Origin: Limnospira platensis
GTDB lineage: Bacteria; Cyanobacteriota; Cyanobacteriia; Cyanobacteriales; Microcoleaceae
Reading direction: 5' to 3' (one strand)
DNA: 64,000 nucleotides
NCBI RefSeq assembly: GCF_046480435.1
Contig: NZ_PKGC01000013.1
Part shown: one piece after another, positions 17,712 through 25,439 of the stretch
Layout: every line of letters starts with the position of its first letter
Position numbering within the stretch: the stretch's first letter is position 1
Notes under the pieces: model-generated
What the model was told of the DNA's origin: nothing
What the model saw: the letters and a program-made list of their open reading frames with translations, nothing else
The model's database searches: none
Position numbers and translations under genes: made by a program

Positions 17712-19004
17712 GTGACTCAAACCCTAACCCCATCATTCTCAGACACCCAGAACGTTCATCGCTATGTTTTAGATAACGGCATTACCCTGTTAGTCACCGA
17801 AAACCCGGCGGCGGACATTATCGCCACCCGTTTATTTTTGAGAACCGGAACCCGTTGGGAGCCACCACACCAAGCCGGACTCTCTCACCTCCTCGCCGCC
17901 GTCATGACCAAAGGGACAGAAAACCTCTCATCCCTAGAAATTGCCGAAAGAGTCGAGTCAGTAGGGGCGAGAGTTAGCGCCGACACCTCCTCCGACTATT
18001 TCCTCGTTGGTGTCAAAACAGTTTCTGGGGACTTCGAGAATATTTTGGAGTTAGTCGCCCAACTTTTGCGCGCCCCATCTTTTCCCGAAGCGGAAATAGA
18101 ACTCGAACGTCGCATCACCATTCAAGGTATTAGGTCTCACAAAGAACAGCCATTTTCCATCGCTTTCGACTTTCTGCGACGGGGAATGTACCAAAACCAT
18201 CCCTATGCCATTTCCACCCTCGGGACTGAAGAAACCGTAAGCCAAATTACCCGCGCCGACCTACAAGAATTTCATCAGACCTATTTTCGCCCAGATAATC
18301 TGATTATTTCCCTAGCCGGACGCATTAGCTTAGATAAAGCCCTAAGCCACATACAAAAAACCTTTGGAGACTGGAAAGCCGACCGGACTCCCCTCCCCAA
18401 ACTGACACTACCACAAATCATCTCCAACCCTCACCAGGCGATCGCACCCCAGGAAACCCAGCAATCTGTCATTATGCTAGGATACCTCGCCGCCTCCGTC
18501 TATGATCACGATTATGCCTCCCTCAAAGTCATTAACACCTATCTGGGGAATGGTCTATCCAGTCGCCTCTTTGTCGAATTACGCGAAAAGCGCGGACTAG
18601 CCTATGATGTATCGGCTTTTTATCCCACCCGCCTAGATGCTTCCCAATTTGTAGTGTATATGGGAACTGCTCCTAATAATACCGCGATCGCTATTGACGG
18701 ACTACGCACCGAAGTAGAACGACTCACCACCACCACCCTCACAGAAGAAGAACTCCAGGTCGCTAAAAATAAGCTCCTAGGACAATATGCCCTCGGAAAG
18801 CAAACTAACAGCCAACTCGCCCAAATTTACGGATGGTATGAAACCCTGGAATTGGGCATTGACTTCGACCAGCAATTTCAAATTGATGTCGCTTCCGTCA
18901 CAGTTCCACAAGTCCAAGCCATATCTCAAAAATACTTCGGTCAACCTTACCTCGTCTTAGTCGGTCCAGAGGCGATCGTCAGCCCATTTTCCCACTCCCA
19001 CTAA
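17712..19004 (+). CDS. M16 family peptidase homologue with degenerate zinc motif
   Basis: 430 residues with the two-domain M16 (pitrilysin/MPP-like) layout: LDNGITLLVTENP near the N-terminus, then the place where HxxEH should stand, then YLGNGLSSRLFVELREKRGLAY in the C-terminal half. The expected HLxEHMxFKGT reads HLLAAVMTKGT, so the catalytic Glu and second His are missing. This matches the non-catalytic partner type of paired bacterial M16 proteins. A catalytic partner is not adjacent here. The start is GTG at 17712; an upstream ATG is not available in frame. Confidence 0.9.
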   Translation: MTQTLTPSFSDTQNVHRYVLDNGITLLVTENPAADIIATRLFLRTGTRWEPPHQAGLSHLLAAVMTKGTENLSSLEIAERVESVGARVSADTSSDYFLVGVKTVSGDFENILELVAQLLRAPSFPEAEIELERRITIQGIRSHKEQPFSIAFDFLRRGMYQNHPYAISTLGTEETVSQITRADLQEFHQTYFRPDNLIISLAGRISLDKALSHIQKTFGDWKADRTPLPKLTLPQIISNPHQAIAPQETQQSVIMLGYLAASVYDHDYASLKVINTYLGNGLSSRLFVELREKRGLAYDVSAFYPTRLDASQFVVYMGTAPNNTAIAIDGLRTEVERLTTTTLTEEELQVAKNKLLGQYALGKQTNSQLAQIYGWYETLELGIDFDQQFQIDVASVTVPQVQAISQKYFGQPYLVLVGPEAIVSPFSHSH

Positions 19005-19039
19005 CATACTCTCCGCCATACTACTACACAAACTCACCA

Positions 19040-19277
19040 TTTTGTCAATAGGTATAAAAACAGAGATCCTCATTCACCCTCAAAACTCGTGTATCGCCAG
19101 CTTCAGATTTTCGTCAAAAAATCACTTTAATCGCCATATAATCAGGGTTTCACCCTTTATTTTTGCATAAAGACACAATAAGCCCTTGGTATCGGTTTCC
19201 TCAATGCTACCACAACCCCGATAATCTCGTCAACTTGTTGCCACTTTTGATCACCAAAAACGTATCAAATCTTAACA
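19040..19277 (-). repeat. Conserved 238-nt non-coding element, copy B (candidate sRNA)
   Basis: This is the minus-strand counterpart of 4561-4797. TTGACG is at 19228-19233 and TAGCAT at 19204-19209, again 18 nt apart. The conserved hairpin reads AGGGT-GAA-ACCCT. Transcription on minus would run towards the 3' end of the M16 gene, and no minus-strand gene lies downstream. A plain mRNA leader is therefore unlikely for this copy, and an independent RNA or a mobile fragment is favoured. Confidence 0.7.
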
Positions 19278-19355
19278 GTCTTTGAAAAATCCCATATATT
19301 TGAGCCGTATCAATTAGCCAAACTTATTTTTGGGTCAGGCAACAAATCACCCTGT

Positions 19356-19377
19356 GGGGTCAACCTGAATCGACCCC
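19356..19377. terminator. Hairpin downstream of the small secreted-protein gene
   Basis: GGGGTC (19356-19361) pairs with GACCCC (19372-19377) around a 10-nt loop. It lies 34 nt past the end of the minus-strand gene at 19411. There is no T-run, so termination is only a possibility. Confidence 0.3.
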
Positions 19378-19410
19378 TTAATTGATGGTTTCCGATTTGA
19401 GACGGTCTAT

Positions 19411-19698
19411 TTAACTGGGTTTACTGACGCTTTTACAGTGGCTGCTGTCAACAATATGCGATCGTAGTATAGCCGGTTGGGTGAGTGATTCATGAGCCGT
19501 TACAGGTTCCCCTATCGGGTGAAAAATCACCTGTTTACAGACAAATTGACTACTACCGCTATAGGCATAATCCCAAATATAGGATTCTGTATCATTAATC
19601 GTCGCCGCAGCCGGAGACCAAAACGAACTCAGCAAGACCAATTCCAAAGCCACTAAGGCCGTGATGATATATTTCCACATAATAATCCCCATTCCCAT
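19411..19698 (-). CDS. Small secreted hypothetical protein
   Basis: 95 residues. The N-terminus has one strongly hydrophobic stretch (YIITALVALELVLLSSF) and a plausible signal-peptidase site after SPAAA. A short exported domain with two Cys follows. The start may be the ATG at 19698 or the third Met at 19680, which has GGGGA 6 nt upstream. I recognise no family. The reading frame is supported only by the signal-peptide pattern and its fit between neighbours. Confidence 0.45.
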   Translation of the reverse strand: MGMGIIMWKYIITALVALELVLLSSFWSPAAATINDTESYIWDYAYSGSSQFVCKQVIFHPIGEPVTAHESLTQPAILRSHIVDSSHCKSVSKPS

Positions 19699-19807
19699 GA
19701 ACTCACAGGGTTAGGGGCGAGTTTCCAGAGCATCTCTATTTGCGATCGCCAGTCGATACAACCCGCCCATTCTCCCATTATATCAGCCCATTCCGGGATG
19801 TCAAAAC

Positions 19808-22579
19808 CTATTCCGTTTCGCCCTTAGTGCTGGACTTTTTGGCGGTCGTGGACTTTTTGGCGGTCGTGGACTTTTTGGCGGTCGTGGACTTTTTGGCGGT
19901 CGTGGACTTTTTGGCGGTCGTGGACTTTTTGGCAGTCGTGGACTTTTTGGCAGTCGTGGACTTTTTGGCAGTGGTACTGCTAGTAGACTTCGACTTCGAC
20001 TTGGACTTGGAGCCAGAAGCCGCCTTAGCCTTTAATAGTTCCAAAGCCTGTTCCAGGGTAAAAGTTTCGATCGCCTGGTCTTTAGGCAAAGAAGCATTAA
20101 TTTTGCCATGCTTAATATAGGGACCATAGCGACCATCATAGATATTGAGAGGTTCTCCATCTTCCGGGTGTTCTCCCAACTCTCGCAGGGGAGTAAGAGT
20201 TTTTTTAGTTCCCCTGCGTCCCACCTTAGGTTGAGCCAGAAGTTCCAAAGCCCGCTCAAAAGTAATAGTCAACACATCATCAGGAGCCTTAATAGAGCGA
20301 TAATCCTTAGCCTCCTTACTTTCATGAACCACATAAGGACCAAAGCGACCAATAGCAGCCTTAACCTTAGCCCCCGTTTCGGGATGCAGTCCCAAAAGGC
20401 GAGGTAAAGACAAAAGCGACACCGCCACATCCAAAGTCACAGCATCCTTTTCCAGCCCCTTGGGAAGAGAAACCCGTTTCGGCTTCTTATTAGTTTCCGA
20501 CTCTTCCCCCAACTGCACATAGGGACCATAGGGACCAATTAACATAAAAATCGGTTCTCCTGCTTCGGGATGGACTCCCAGCTTTTCCGGTCCCTCCGTC
20601 TTTTGTCCAATCAACTCCTGAATTAACTCAGGAGTCAGGTCAGCAGGAGTCAGGTCTTGAGGAATAGAAGCAGTAATAATCTCCTCATCCTTCTGTGCCT
20701 CGATATAAGGCCCAAAGCGACCCAAACACAAACGGTAAGTCATGCCATCAGTAGCATCACCCAAATTTTCCAATTCAATAGTGCGGGCTACCTTAGCATC
20801 AATTTGGCTTTCCTGTTCCTTAACCTGATTTTCCAGCCCCCCGTCACCGGAATAGAACTTTTGCAGATAAGGTAACTGGTCTGCCTGTCCAGTGGCTATC
20901 TCATCAAGAGTATTCTCCATGCGAGCGGTGAAACCGATATCCACCAAATCGGGAAAATGTTTTTCCAGCAGGCTATTAACCGCAAAAGCCGTAAAAGTAG
21001 GAATCAGAGCATTACCCTTAATTTGAGCATAACCGCGATCGATAATCGTACCAATCACACTCGCGTAGGTACTCGGACGACCTACCCCCTCACTTTCCAG
21101 AGTTTTAACCAAAGATGCTTCTGTAAAGCGCGCCGGAGGTTGGGTTTCATGTCCGATCGCCTCCAAATCCTTACAATCAGGATGCTGACCCACTTTTAAA
21201 GGTGGTAGAGGTAGCTCTTGATTTTCCAAAGCCGCATCAGGATCATCAGACCCCTCTACATAAGCCCGCAAAAACCCAGGGAAATCAATACGTTTCCCGG
21301 TCGCCCGAAAACCCGCATCTTCCACCTGTAAGTCAACAGAGATATTAGTTTGGCGAGAGTCAGCCATCTGAGAAGCAACCGTCCGCTTCCAAATTAAGTC
21401 ATACAGTTTCAAGTCATTACCACTTAACTCAGTTTCCTGGGGAGTACGGAAATAATTTCCAGCCGGGCGGATAGCTTCGTGGGCTTCTTGAGCCCCCTTA
21501 CTTTTGGTCGTGTACTGGCGCGGTTTCGGACTCAGGTACTCTTTGCCATATTTCTGCTCAACGCAGTTTCTAGCAGCTACTATGGCTTGCTCTGATAAAT
21601 GCACAGAGTCAGTCCGCATATAGGTAATATAACCCCGCTCATAGAGTCCCTGAGCCACCTGCATAGTCTGGCGGGCGCTAAGTCTGAGTTTCCGGTTAGC
21701 CTCCTGTTGGAGAGTCGATGTGGTAAATGGCGGCGCGGGTTTGCGAGTAACTGAGCGTTCGTCAATATTCCTCACAGACCAGAGTTTCTCCCTCAGTCTC
21801 TCCTTGAGGGCTTGGGCTTGGTCTGAGTCTAGTAGGACTACATTACGCCCCTGGGCGATTTGACCAGTGCTTTCGTCGAAGTCGCTACCTGTGGCTACCT
21901 TTACCCCATTCAGGGTAATTAGTTTCGCCTCAAACTCGGTTTTACCTTGTTCGAGCAAGGCTTTGAGATCCCAATATCCCCCCTGTCGGAAGGCGCGACG
22001 CTCCCTCTCTCGGTTTACTATCAATCTTACGGCTACAGACTGCACCCGACCTGCTGACAAGCCTCTGGCGATTTTTTTCCACAGCAGTGGTGACAGGGTA
22101 TAACCATAGAGGCGATCGAGTATCCGCCGGGTTTCTTGGGCGTGAACCAGTTGTTCATCTAAGTCTCGGCAATGTTGTAGGGCTTGGAGTATGGCTTCGG
22201 AGGTAATTTCATGGAACACCATACGCCGGGTGGGAATTTTCGGTTTTAGCACCTGCAACAAGTGCCAGCTAATACTTTCCCCTTCTCGGTCTTCGTCGGT
22301 CGCTAGAACTAATTCTGTCGCTTGTTTGAGCGCTTTCTTGAGTTCTTTGACCACTTTCTGCTTATCTTTGGGGATTACATAAATAGGCTCAAAATTCCCT
22401 TCCACGTTTACCCCTAGCCCTGCCCATGTTTTCCCCTTGTACTCTTCGGGAATTTCATCAGCAGAGGGTGGTAAATCTCGGATATGGCCCATTGAGGCTT
22501 CTACCTGATAGTCTTTCGGTAAGAAGTTACGAATAGTCCGGGCTTTGGTCGGTGATTCAACGATAACTAAAGTTGACAT
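19808..22579 (-). CDS. topA: DNA topoisomerase I
   Basis: Relaxes negatively supercoiled DNA by single-strand passage. I start it at MSTLVIVESPTKA (22579), because TopA always begins at this TOPRIM strand; the upstream in-frame ATG at 22603 adds eight unusual residues. It has TOPRIM (ATDEDREGESISWHL), the active-site region GYITYMRTDS with the catalytic Tyr, and SLVKTLESEGVGRPSTYASVI. Three C-terminal repeats of the cyanobacterial type (GRFGPYI/GPYGPYV/GRYGPYI) replace zinc fingers. The end is a low-complexity Lys/Ser/Thr tail encoded by an 18-bp tandem repeat. About 923 residues. Confidence 0.96.
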   Translation of the reverse strand: MSTLVIVESPTKARTIRNFLPKDYQVEASMGHIRDLPPSADEIPEEYKGKTWAGLGVNVEGNFEPIYVIPKDKQKVVKELKKALKQATELVLATDEDREGESISWHLLQVLKPKIPTRRMVFHEITSEAILQALQHCRDLDEQLVHAQETRRILDRLYGYTLSPLLWKKIARGLSAGRVQSVAVRLIVNRERERRAFRQGGYWDLKALLEQGKTEFEAKLITLNGVKVATGSDFDESTGQIAQGRNVVLLDSDQAQALKERLREKLWSVRNIDERSVTRKPAPPFTTSTLQQEANRKLRLSARQTMQVAQGLYERGYITYMRTDSVHLSEQAIVAARNCVEQKYGKEYLSPKPRQYTTKSKGAQEAHEAIRPAGNYFRTPQETELSGNDLKLYDLIWKRTVASQMADSRQTNISVDLQVEDAGFRATGKRIDFPGFLRAYVEGSDDPDAALENQELPLPPLKVGQHPDCKDLEAIGHETQPPARFTEASLVKTLESEGVGRPSTYASVIGTIIDRGYAQIKGNALIPTFTAFAVNSLLEKHFPDLVDIGFTARMENTLDEIATGQADQLPYLQKFYSGDGGLENQVKEQESQIDAKVARTIELENLGDATDGMTYRLCLGRFGPYIEAQKDEEIITASIPQDLTPADLTPELIQELIGQKTEGPEKLGVHPEAGEPIFMLIGPYGPYVQLGEESETNKKPKRVSLPKGLEKDAVTLDVAVSLLSLPRLLGLHPETGAKVKAAIGRFGPYVVHESKEAKDYRSIKAPDDVLTITFERALELLAQPKVGRRGTKKTLTPLRELGEHPEDGEPLNIYDGRYGPYIKHGKINASLPKDQAIETFTLEQALELLKAKAASGSKSKSKSKSTSSTTAKKSTTAKKSTTAKKSTTAKKSTTAKKSTTAKKSTTAKKSTTAKKSSTKGETE
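19841..19966. repeat. 18-bp tandem repeat encoding the TopA tail
   Basis: Seven contiguous copies of GGCGGTCGTGGACTTTTT or its GGCAGTCG variant start at 19841 and recur every 18 bp, with partial copies at both ends. On minus they encode the hexapeptide KSTTAK. The copy number is likely variable between strains by slippage. Confidence 0.95.
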
Positions 22580-22744
22580 AGCAGCTTTTTCGTATAGCAG
22601 CAAACTGGACTTGGGGGTCTAGCCCTGGTTCGGGGGAGACCATAATTTCTCTTTTTCTCTTGTCGGACTGTTTAGGCAACACCAGCACTCTCTAGCCTAA
22701 CCCAACATTTCCAACTATCTCACTTTATTTAGCCCCCGATCGCT

Positions 22745-22750
22745 TATAAT
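22745..22750 (+). promoter_or_regulatory. Probable -10 box of rpmB
   Basis: TATAAT lies 36 nt before the ATG, with no good -35 at the usual distance. GGAGGG precedes the start codon by about 6 nt. Confidence 0.45.
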
Positions 22751-22785
22751 AAGGGTTTGCGTTTAATTTTCAACTGGAGGGTACT

Positions 22786-23022
22786 ATGTCTCGTGTCTGT
22801 CAGCTTACAGGAAAACGGGCTAATAACGGAATGGCTGTCTCTCACTCCCACCGTCGTAGCCATAAACTACAACAAGCCAATTTGCAGTGGAAACGGATAT
22901 GGTGGCCCCAAGGTAAGCGCTGGGTACGTCTGAGACTTTCCACTAAGGCTATTAAAACTATTGAGAAGAAAGGGTTACAAGCTATGGCTAAAGAGGCTGG
23001 CATCGATCTCAATAAATTTTAA
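22786..23022 (+). CDS. rpmB: 50S ribosomal protein L28
   Basis: 78 residues, full length for L28. It begins with the family signature SRVCQLTGKRANNGMAVSHSH. RWVRLRLSTKAIKTIEKKG follows in the C-terminal half. It is very basic and cytosolic, part of the large subunit. It stands alone between topA (divergent) and egtD (convergent). Confidence 0.97.
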   Translation: MSRVCQLTGKRANNGMAVSHSHRRSHKLQQANLQWKRIWWPQGKRWVRLRLSTKAIKTIEKKGLQAMAKEAGIDLNKF

Positions 23023-23065
23023 CTTTTCCAGCCATATACCACCCATATCTATTGATCATGGAACT

Positions 23066-23122
23066 CCCTCTCCTTCTGGGAGAGGGCGAGAGGTCTGGGA
23101 TAATTAATTAATTGTCCCAGAC
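23066..23122. terminator. Two adjacent hairpins between convergent rpmB and egtD
   Basis: CCCTCTCC (23066-23073) pairs with GGAGAGGG (23079-23086). GTCTGGGA (23093-23100) pairs with TCCCAGAC (23115-23122) across an AT-rich 14-nt loop. The position between two convergent genes suggests a bidirectional terminator, though T-runs are short. Confidence 0.5.
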
Positions 23123-23138
23123 ATACTTCCTATCCTAC

Positions 23139-24185
23139 CTAAGTCAATTTAGCCAGAATTAGACCAAACCAATTGTTACTATCAGTCCAAGTCTTGACGG
23201 GTTGTAAACCTTGCTGGTTAAGATAATTCTGCATATTTTCTAGTTCAAATTTGCGGGAGATTTCGGTGCGGACTGTTTCCTGGGCGCTAAAATTGACGGT
23301 CAAGTTTAAACTTTTTAGGCGTACAGTTTGCTGACAGAGACTGCGTAGGTGCATCTCAATTTGATGTTCTTCTAGGTTATAAAAAGCCCAATGTTCAAAG
23401 TTTTTGATATCAAAATCACCATCAAAACGATGGTTTAAATGTGACAGCATATTTAAATTAAAAGCAGCCGTTACCCCCTGACTGTCATTATAAGCGGCTT
23501 CTACAATATCGGTGGGTTTATGTAAATCAACTCCTAATAGGAAATATTCCCCCGGTAATAAAGCGGCTGTAATTTGTGCAAAAAAGCGATCGCACTCAGT
23601 GGGGGTTAAATTTCCCAAGGTGCTACCCAGAAAGCAAATCATCCGACTGGGAAGGGGTGCGGGTTCTAATTTTGCTAAAGCCTGTTCATAGGTGGCTACA
23701 ATTCCATGAACTTGTAAAGATGGATAATCTTCTAATAATTGATAGGCGCTATTTTCCAAAATACCGCCACTAATATCAATGGGAAGATAACGCAGAGGAT
23801 AGCCTAAACTTTGGTAAGCATCTAATAAAATCCGAGTTTTAGTAGAACTACCACTCCCTAACTCTACCAATTCCGTCGGACCAGTTAAAGTGGCAATTTC
23901 CGACGCAAAATCCCTTAAAATAGCCGTTTCTGTGCGGGTCGGATAATATTCGGGTAATTCGCATATTTTTTCAAACAATAGAGAACCCTGATCATCATAA
24001 AAATACTTAGGGGACAGAGTTTTCGGCTGGTAGGGGGTTGCTAGACTCTCGATTATATCATAACCCGTGGCGGGTTCATTGGCTGGGGTCTGATTTGCAT
24101 TAACTAGAGATTCAATCCTGATTCGTTGCTGGAGTAGGGAGCGATCGCTCGTTTCTGTAGTAGTCTGGGGGTGGGAGATATACAT
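23139..24185 (-). CDS. egtD: EgtD-type L-histidine N-alpha-methyltransferase
   Basis: SAM-dependent trimethylation of histidine to hercynine, the first step of ergothioneine synthesis. I start at the ATG at 24185 (MYISHPQ); the alternative at 24203 is GTG. The EgtD pattern is present: SPKYFYDDQGSLLFEKI, ELPEYYPTRTE, the SAM loop ELGSGSSTKT and FLGSTLGN. About 348 residues, a little longer than bacterial EgtD. No egtB-like sulfoxide synthase lies next to it, so the pathway partner must be elsewhere. A related methyltransferase specificity cannot be excluded. Confidence 0.85.
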   Translation of the reverse strand: MYISHPQTTTETSDRSLLQQRIRIESLVNANQTPANEPATGYDIIESLATPYQPKTLSPKYFYDDQGSLLFEKICELPEYYPTRTETAILRDFASEIATLTGPTELVELGSGSSTKTRILLDAYQSLGYPLRYLPIDISGGILENSAYQLLEDYPSLQVHGIVATYEQALAKLEPAPLPSRMICFLGSTLGNLTPTECDRFFAQITAALLPGEYFLLGVDLHKPTDIVEAAYNDSQGVTAAFNLNMLSHLNHRFDGDFDIKNFEHWAFYNLEEHQIEMHLRSLCQQTVRLKSLNLTVNFSAQETVRTEISRKFELENMQNYLNQQGLQPVKTWTDSNNWFGLILAKLT

Positions 24186-24233
24186 TATGGCTAAAGTATA
24201 CACAGCAATGGCATCAAAAAAACTGCTGCCATT

Positions 24234-25427
24234 ATGTATTGTCCCATACCATTGTCAACAAAAGGTTATGTTAACCGAACTCAAAAACCATCAACTGTTA
24301 TGGCTTACCCCAATAAACGTAACCGTGAGCATCCCTCGGTAAATTCCCATTGGTCTACCGAAAGCGAATTGGTAGGTTTAGAATTTGAACTCACACCCAC
24401 CGACAATCATATCCTTTACCCTCAATATACCATTGGTCTACACGCCTGGTTTCTCGACCAAGTGCGTAACACTAACCCAGAACTTTCCCAATATCTCCAT
24501 GATGGACAATCGGAAAAACCCTTTACCATTTCAGGGTTGTCCGGTTCCCTAATCACCTCTGGAAAAAATCTGCAACTACAAGGCGATCGCCTCTACCGTT
24601 GGTATGTCACCGGGTTATCTCGTCCAGTAGTTCAGTGGCTAGGGAAATGGACCCAAAACCTACCCCCCCGCATTGAACTCAGAAACGCCCCCCTAACCAT
24701 CAATTCCTGTAAAGTCTTCCTGGAAGCCAAGACCTATCAGCAACTGTGGGAACAGCAGTCTCCCAAAACCTCTAACCTGAAATTAAGTTTTCTCTCTCCC
24801 ACCAGTTTTCGTCACAAAGGACATCATCTCCCCCTACCAATTCCAGTTAACCTATTTCATAGCTACCTGCGGCGATGGCATGATTTTTCGGAGATTAAAT
24901 GCGATCGCGACCTATTTTTAGAATGGGTCGATGAGTTTGTCATCCTCCAACGTCATTATCTACAGTCCGTCAAAGTCGCCGCCGGAAAACGGGGAATGGT
25001 AACCGGGTTCACCGGAGCCATTGAATTAGCCAGATCCCAGAAAAGCAAAACCCAGTTTTCTGGAAATATCCAACAGCAGCAACAGCTATTTTACGCCCTA
25101 GGACAACTCGCCCCCTACTGTGGAACGGGACATAAAACCCCCTTTGGCTTAGGACAAACCCGCTTAGGCTGGTTAGTAGACGATATCCAGAATGTGTCTA
25201 CTATTCAACAAATACTAGCCGATCGCATTCTGGAATTAACCGACATTTTCCGTTCCCAAAGACAGCGCACCGGGGGAAACCGCGCCACCGACATAGCCGA
25301 AACCTGGGCGACTATTCTGGCGCGTCGGGAGTTGGGAGAATCTCTAGTGGCGATCGCTACTGATTTAGAAATGCCATATCAGACAGTAAAAACCTATGCT
25401 AAACTAGCACGGCGCGCCTTAAATTAA
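24234..25427 (+). CDS. cas6: Cas6-type CRISPR RNA endoribonuclease (RAMP), orphan
   Basis: 397 residues. A RAMP-like N-terminal region (GLEFELTPTDNHILYP, GLHAWFLDQV, FTISGLSG) is followed by a C-terminal RAMP domain with YRWYVTGLS. The glycine-rich loop GTGHKTPFGLGQTRLG is the hallmark of Cas6. After the loop come about 80 helical residues ending ESLVAIATDLEMPYQTVKTYAKLARRAL, which look like a helix-turn-helix. No CRISPR array or other cas gene occurs in the window, so it would process repeats encoded elsewhere. An internal ATG at 24300 is a possible alternative start. It is divergent from egtD and 12 nt before the next gene. Confidence 0.8.
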   Translation: MYCPIPLSTKGYVNRTQKPSTVMAYPNKRNREHPSVNSHWSTESELVGLEFELTPTDNHILYPQYTIGLHAWFLDQVRNTNPELSQYLHDGQSEKPFTISGLSGSLITSGKNLQLQGDRLYRWYVTGLSRPVVQWLGKWTQNLPPRIELRNAPLTINSCKVFLEAKTYQQLWEQQSPKTSNLKLSFLSPTSFRHKGHHLPLPIPVNLFHSYLRRWHDFSEIKCDRDLFLEWVDEFVILQRHYLQSVKVAAGKRGMVTGFTGAIELARSQKSKTQFSGNIQQQQQLFYALGQLAPYCGTGHKTPFGLGQTRLGWLVDDIQNVSTIQQILADRILELTDIFRSQRQRTGGNRATDIAETWATILARRELGESLVAIATDLEMPYQTVKTYAKLARRALN

Positions 25428-25439
25428 AACATTCATCAG

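Noticed and set aside
19740..20120. Plus-strand ORF with repeated LAVVDF
   Set aside because: It is the antisense reading of the topA tail repeat; the repeat alone keeps the frame open.
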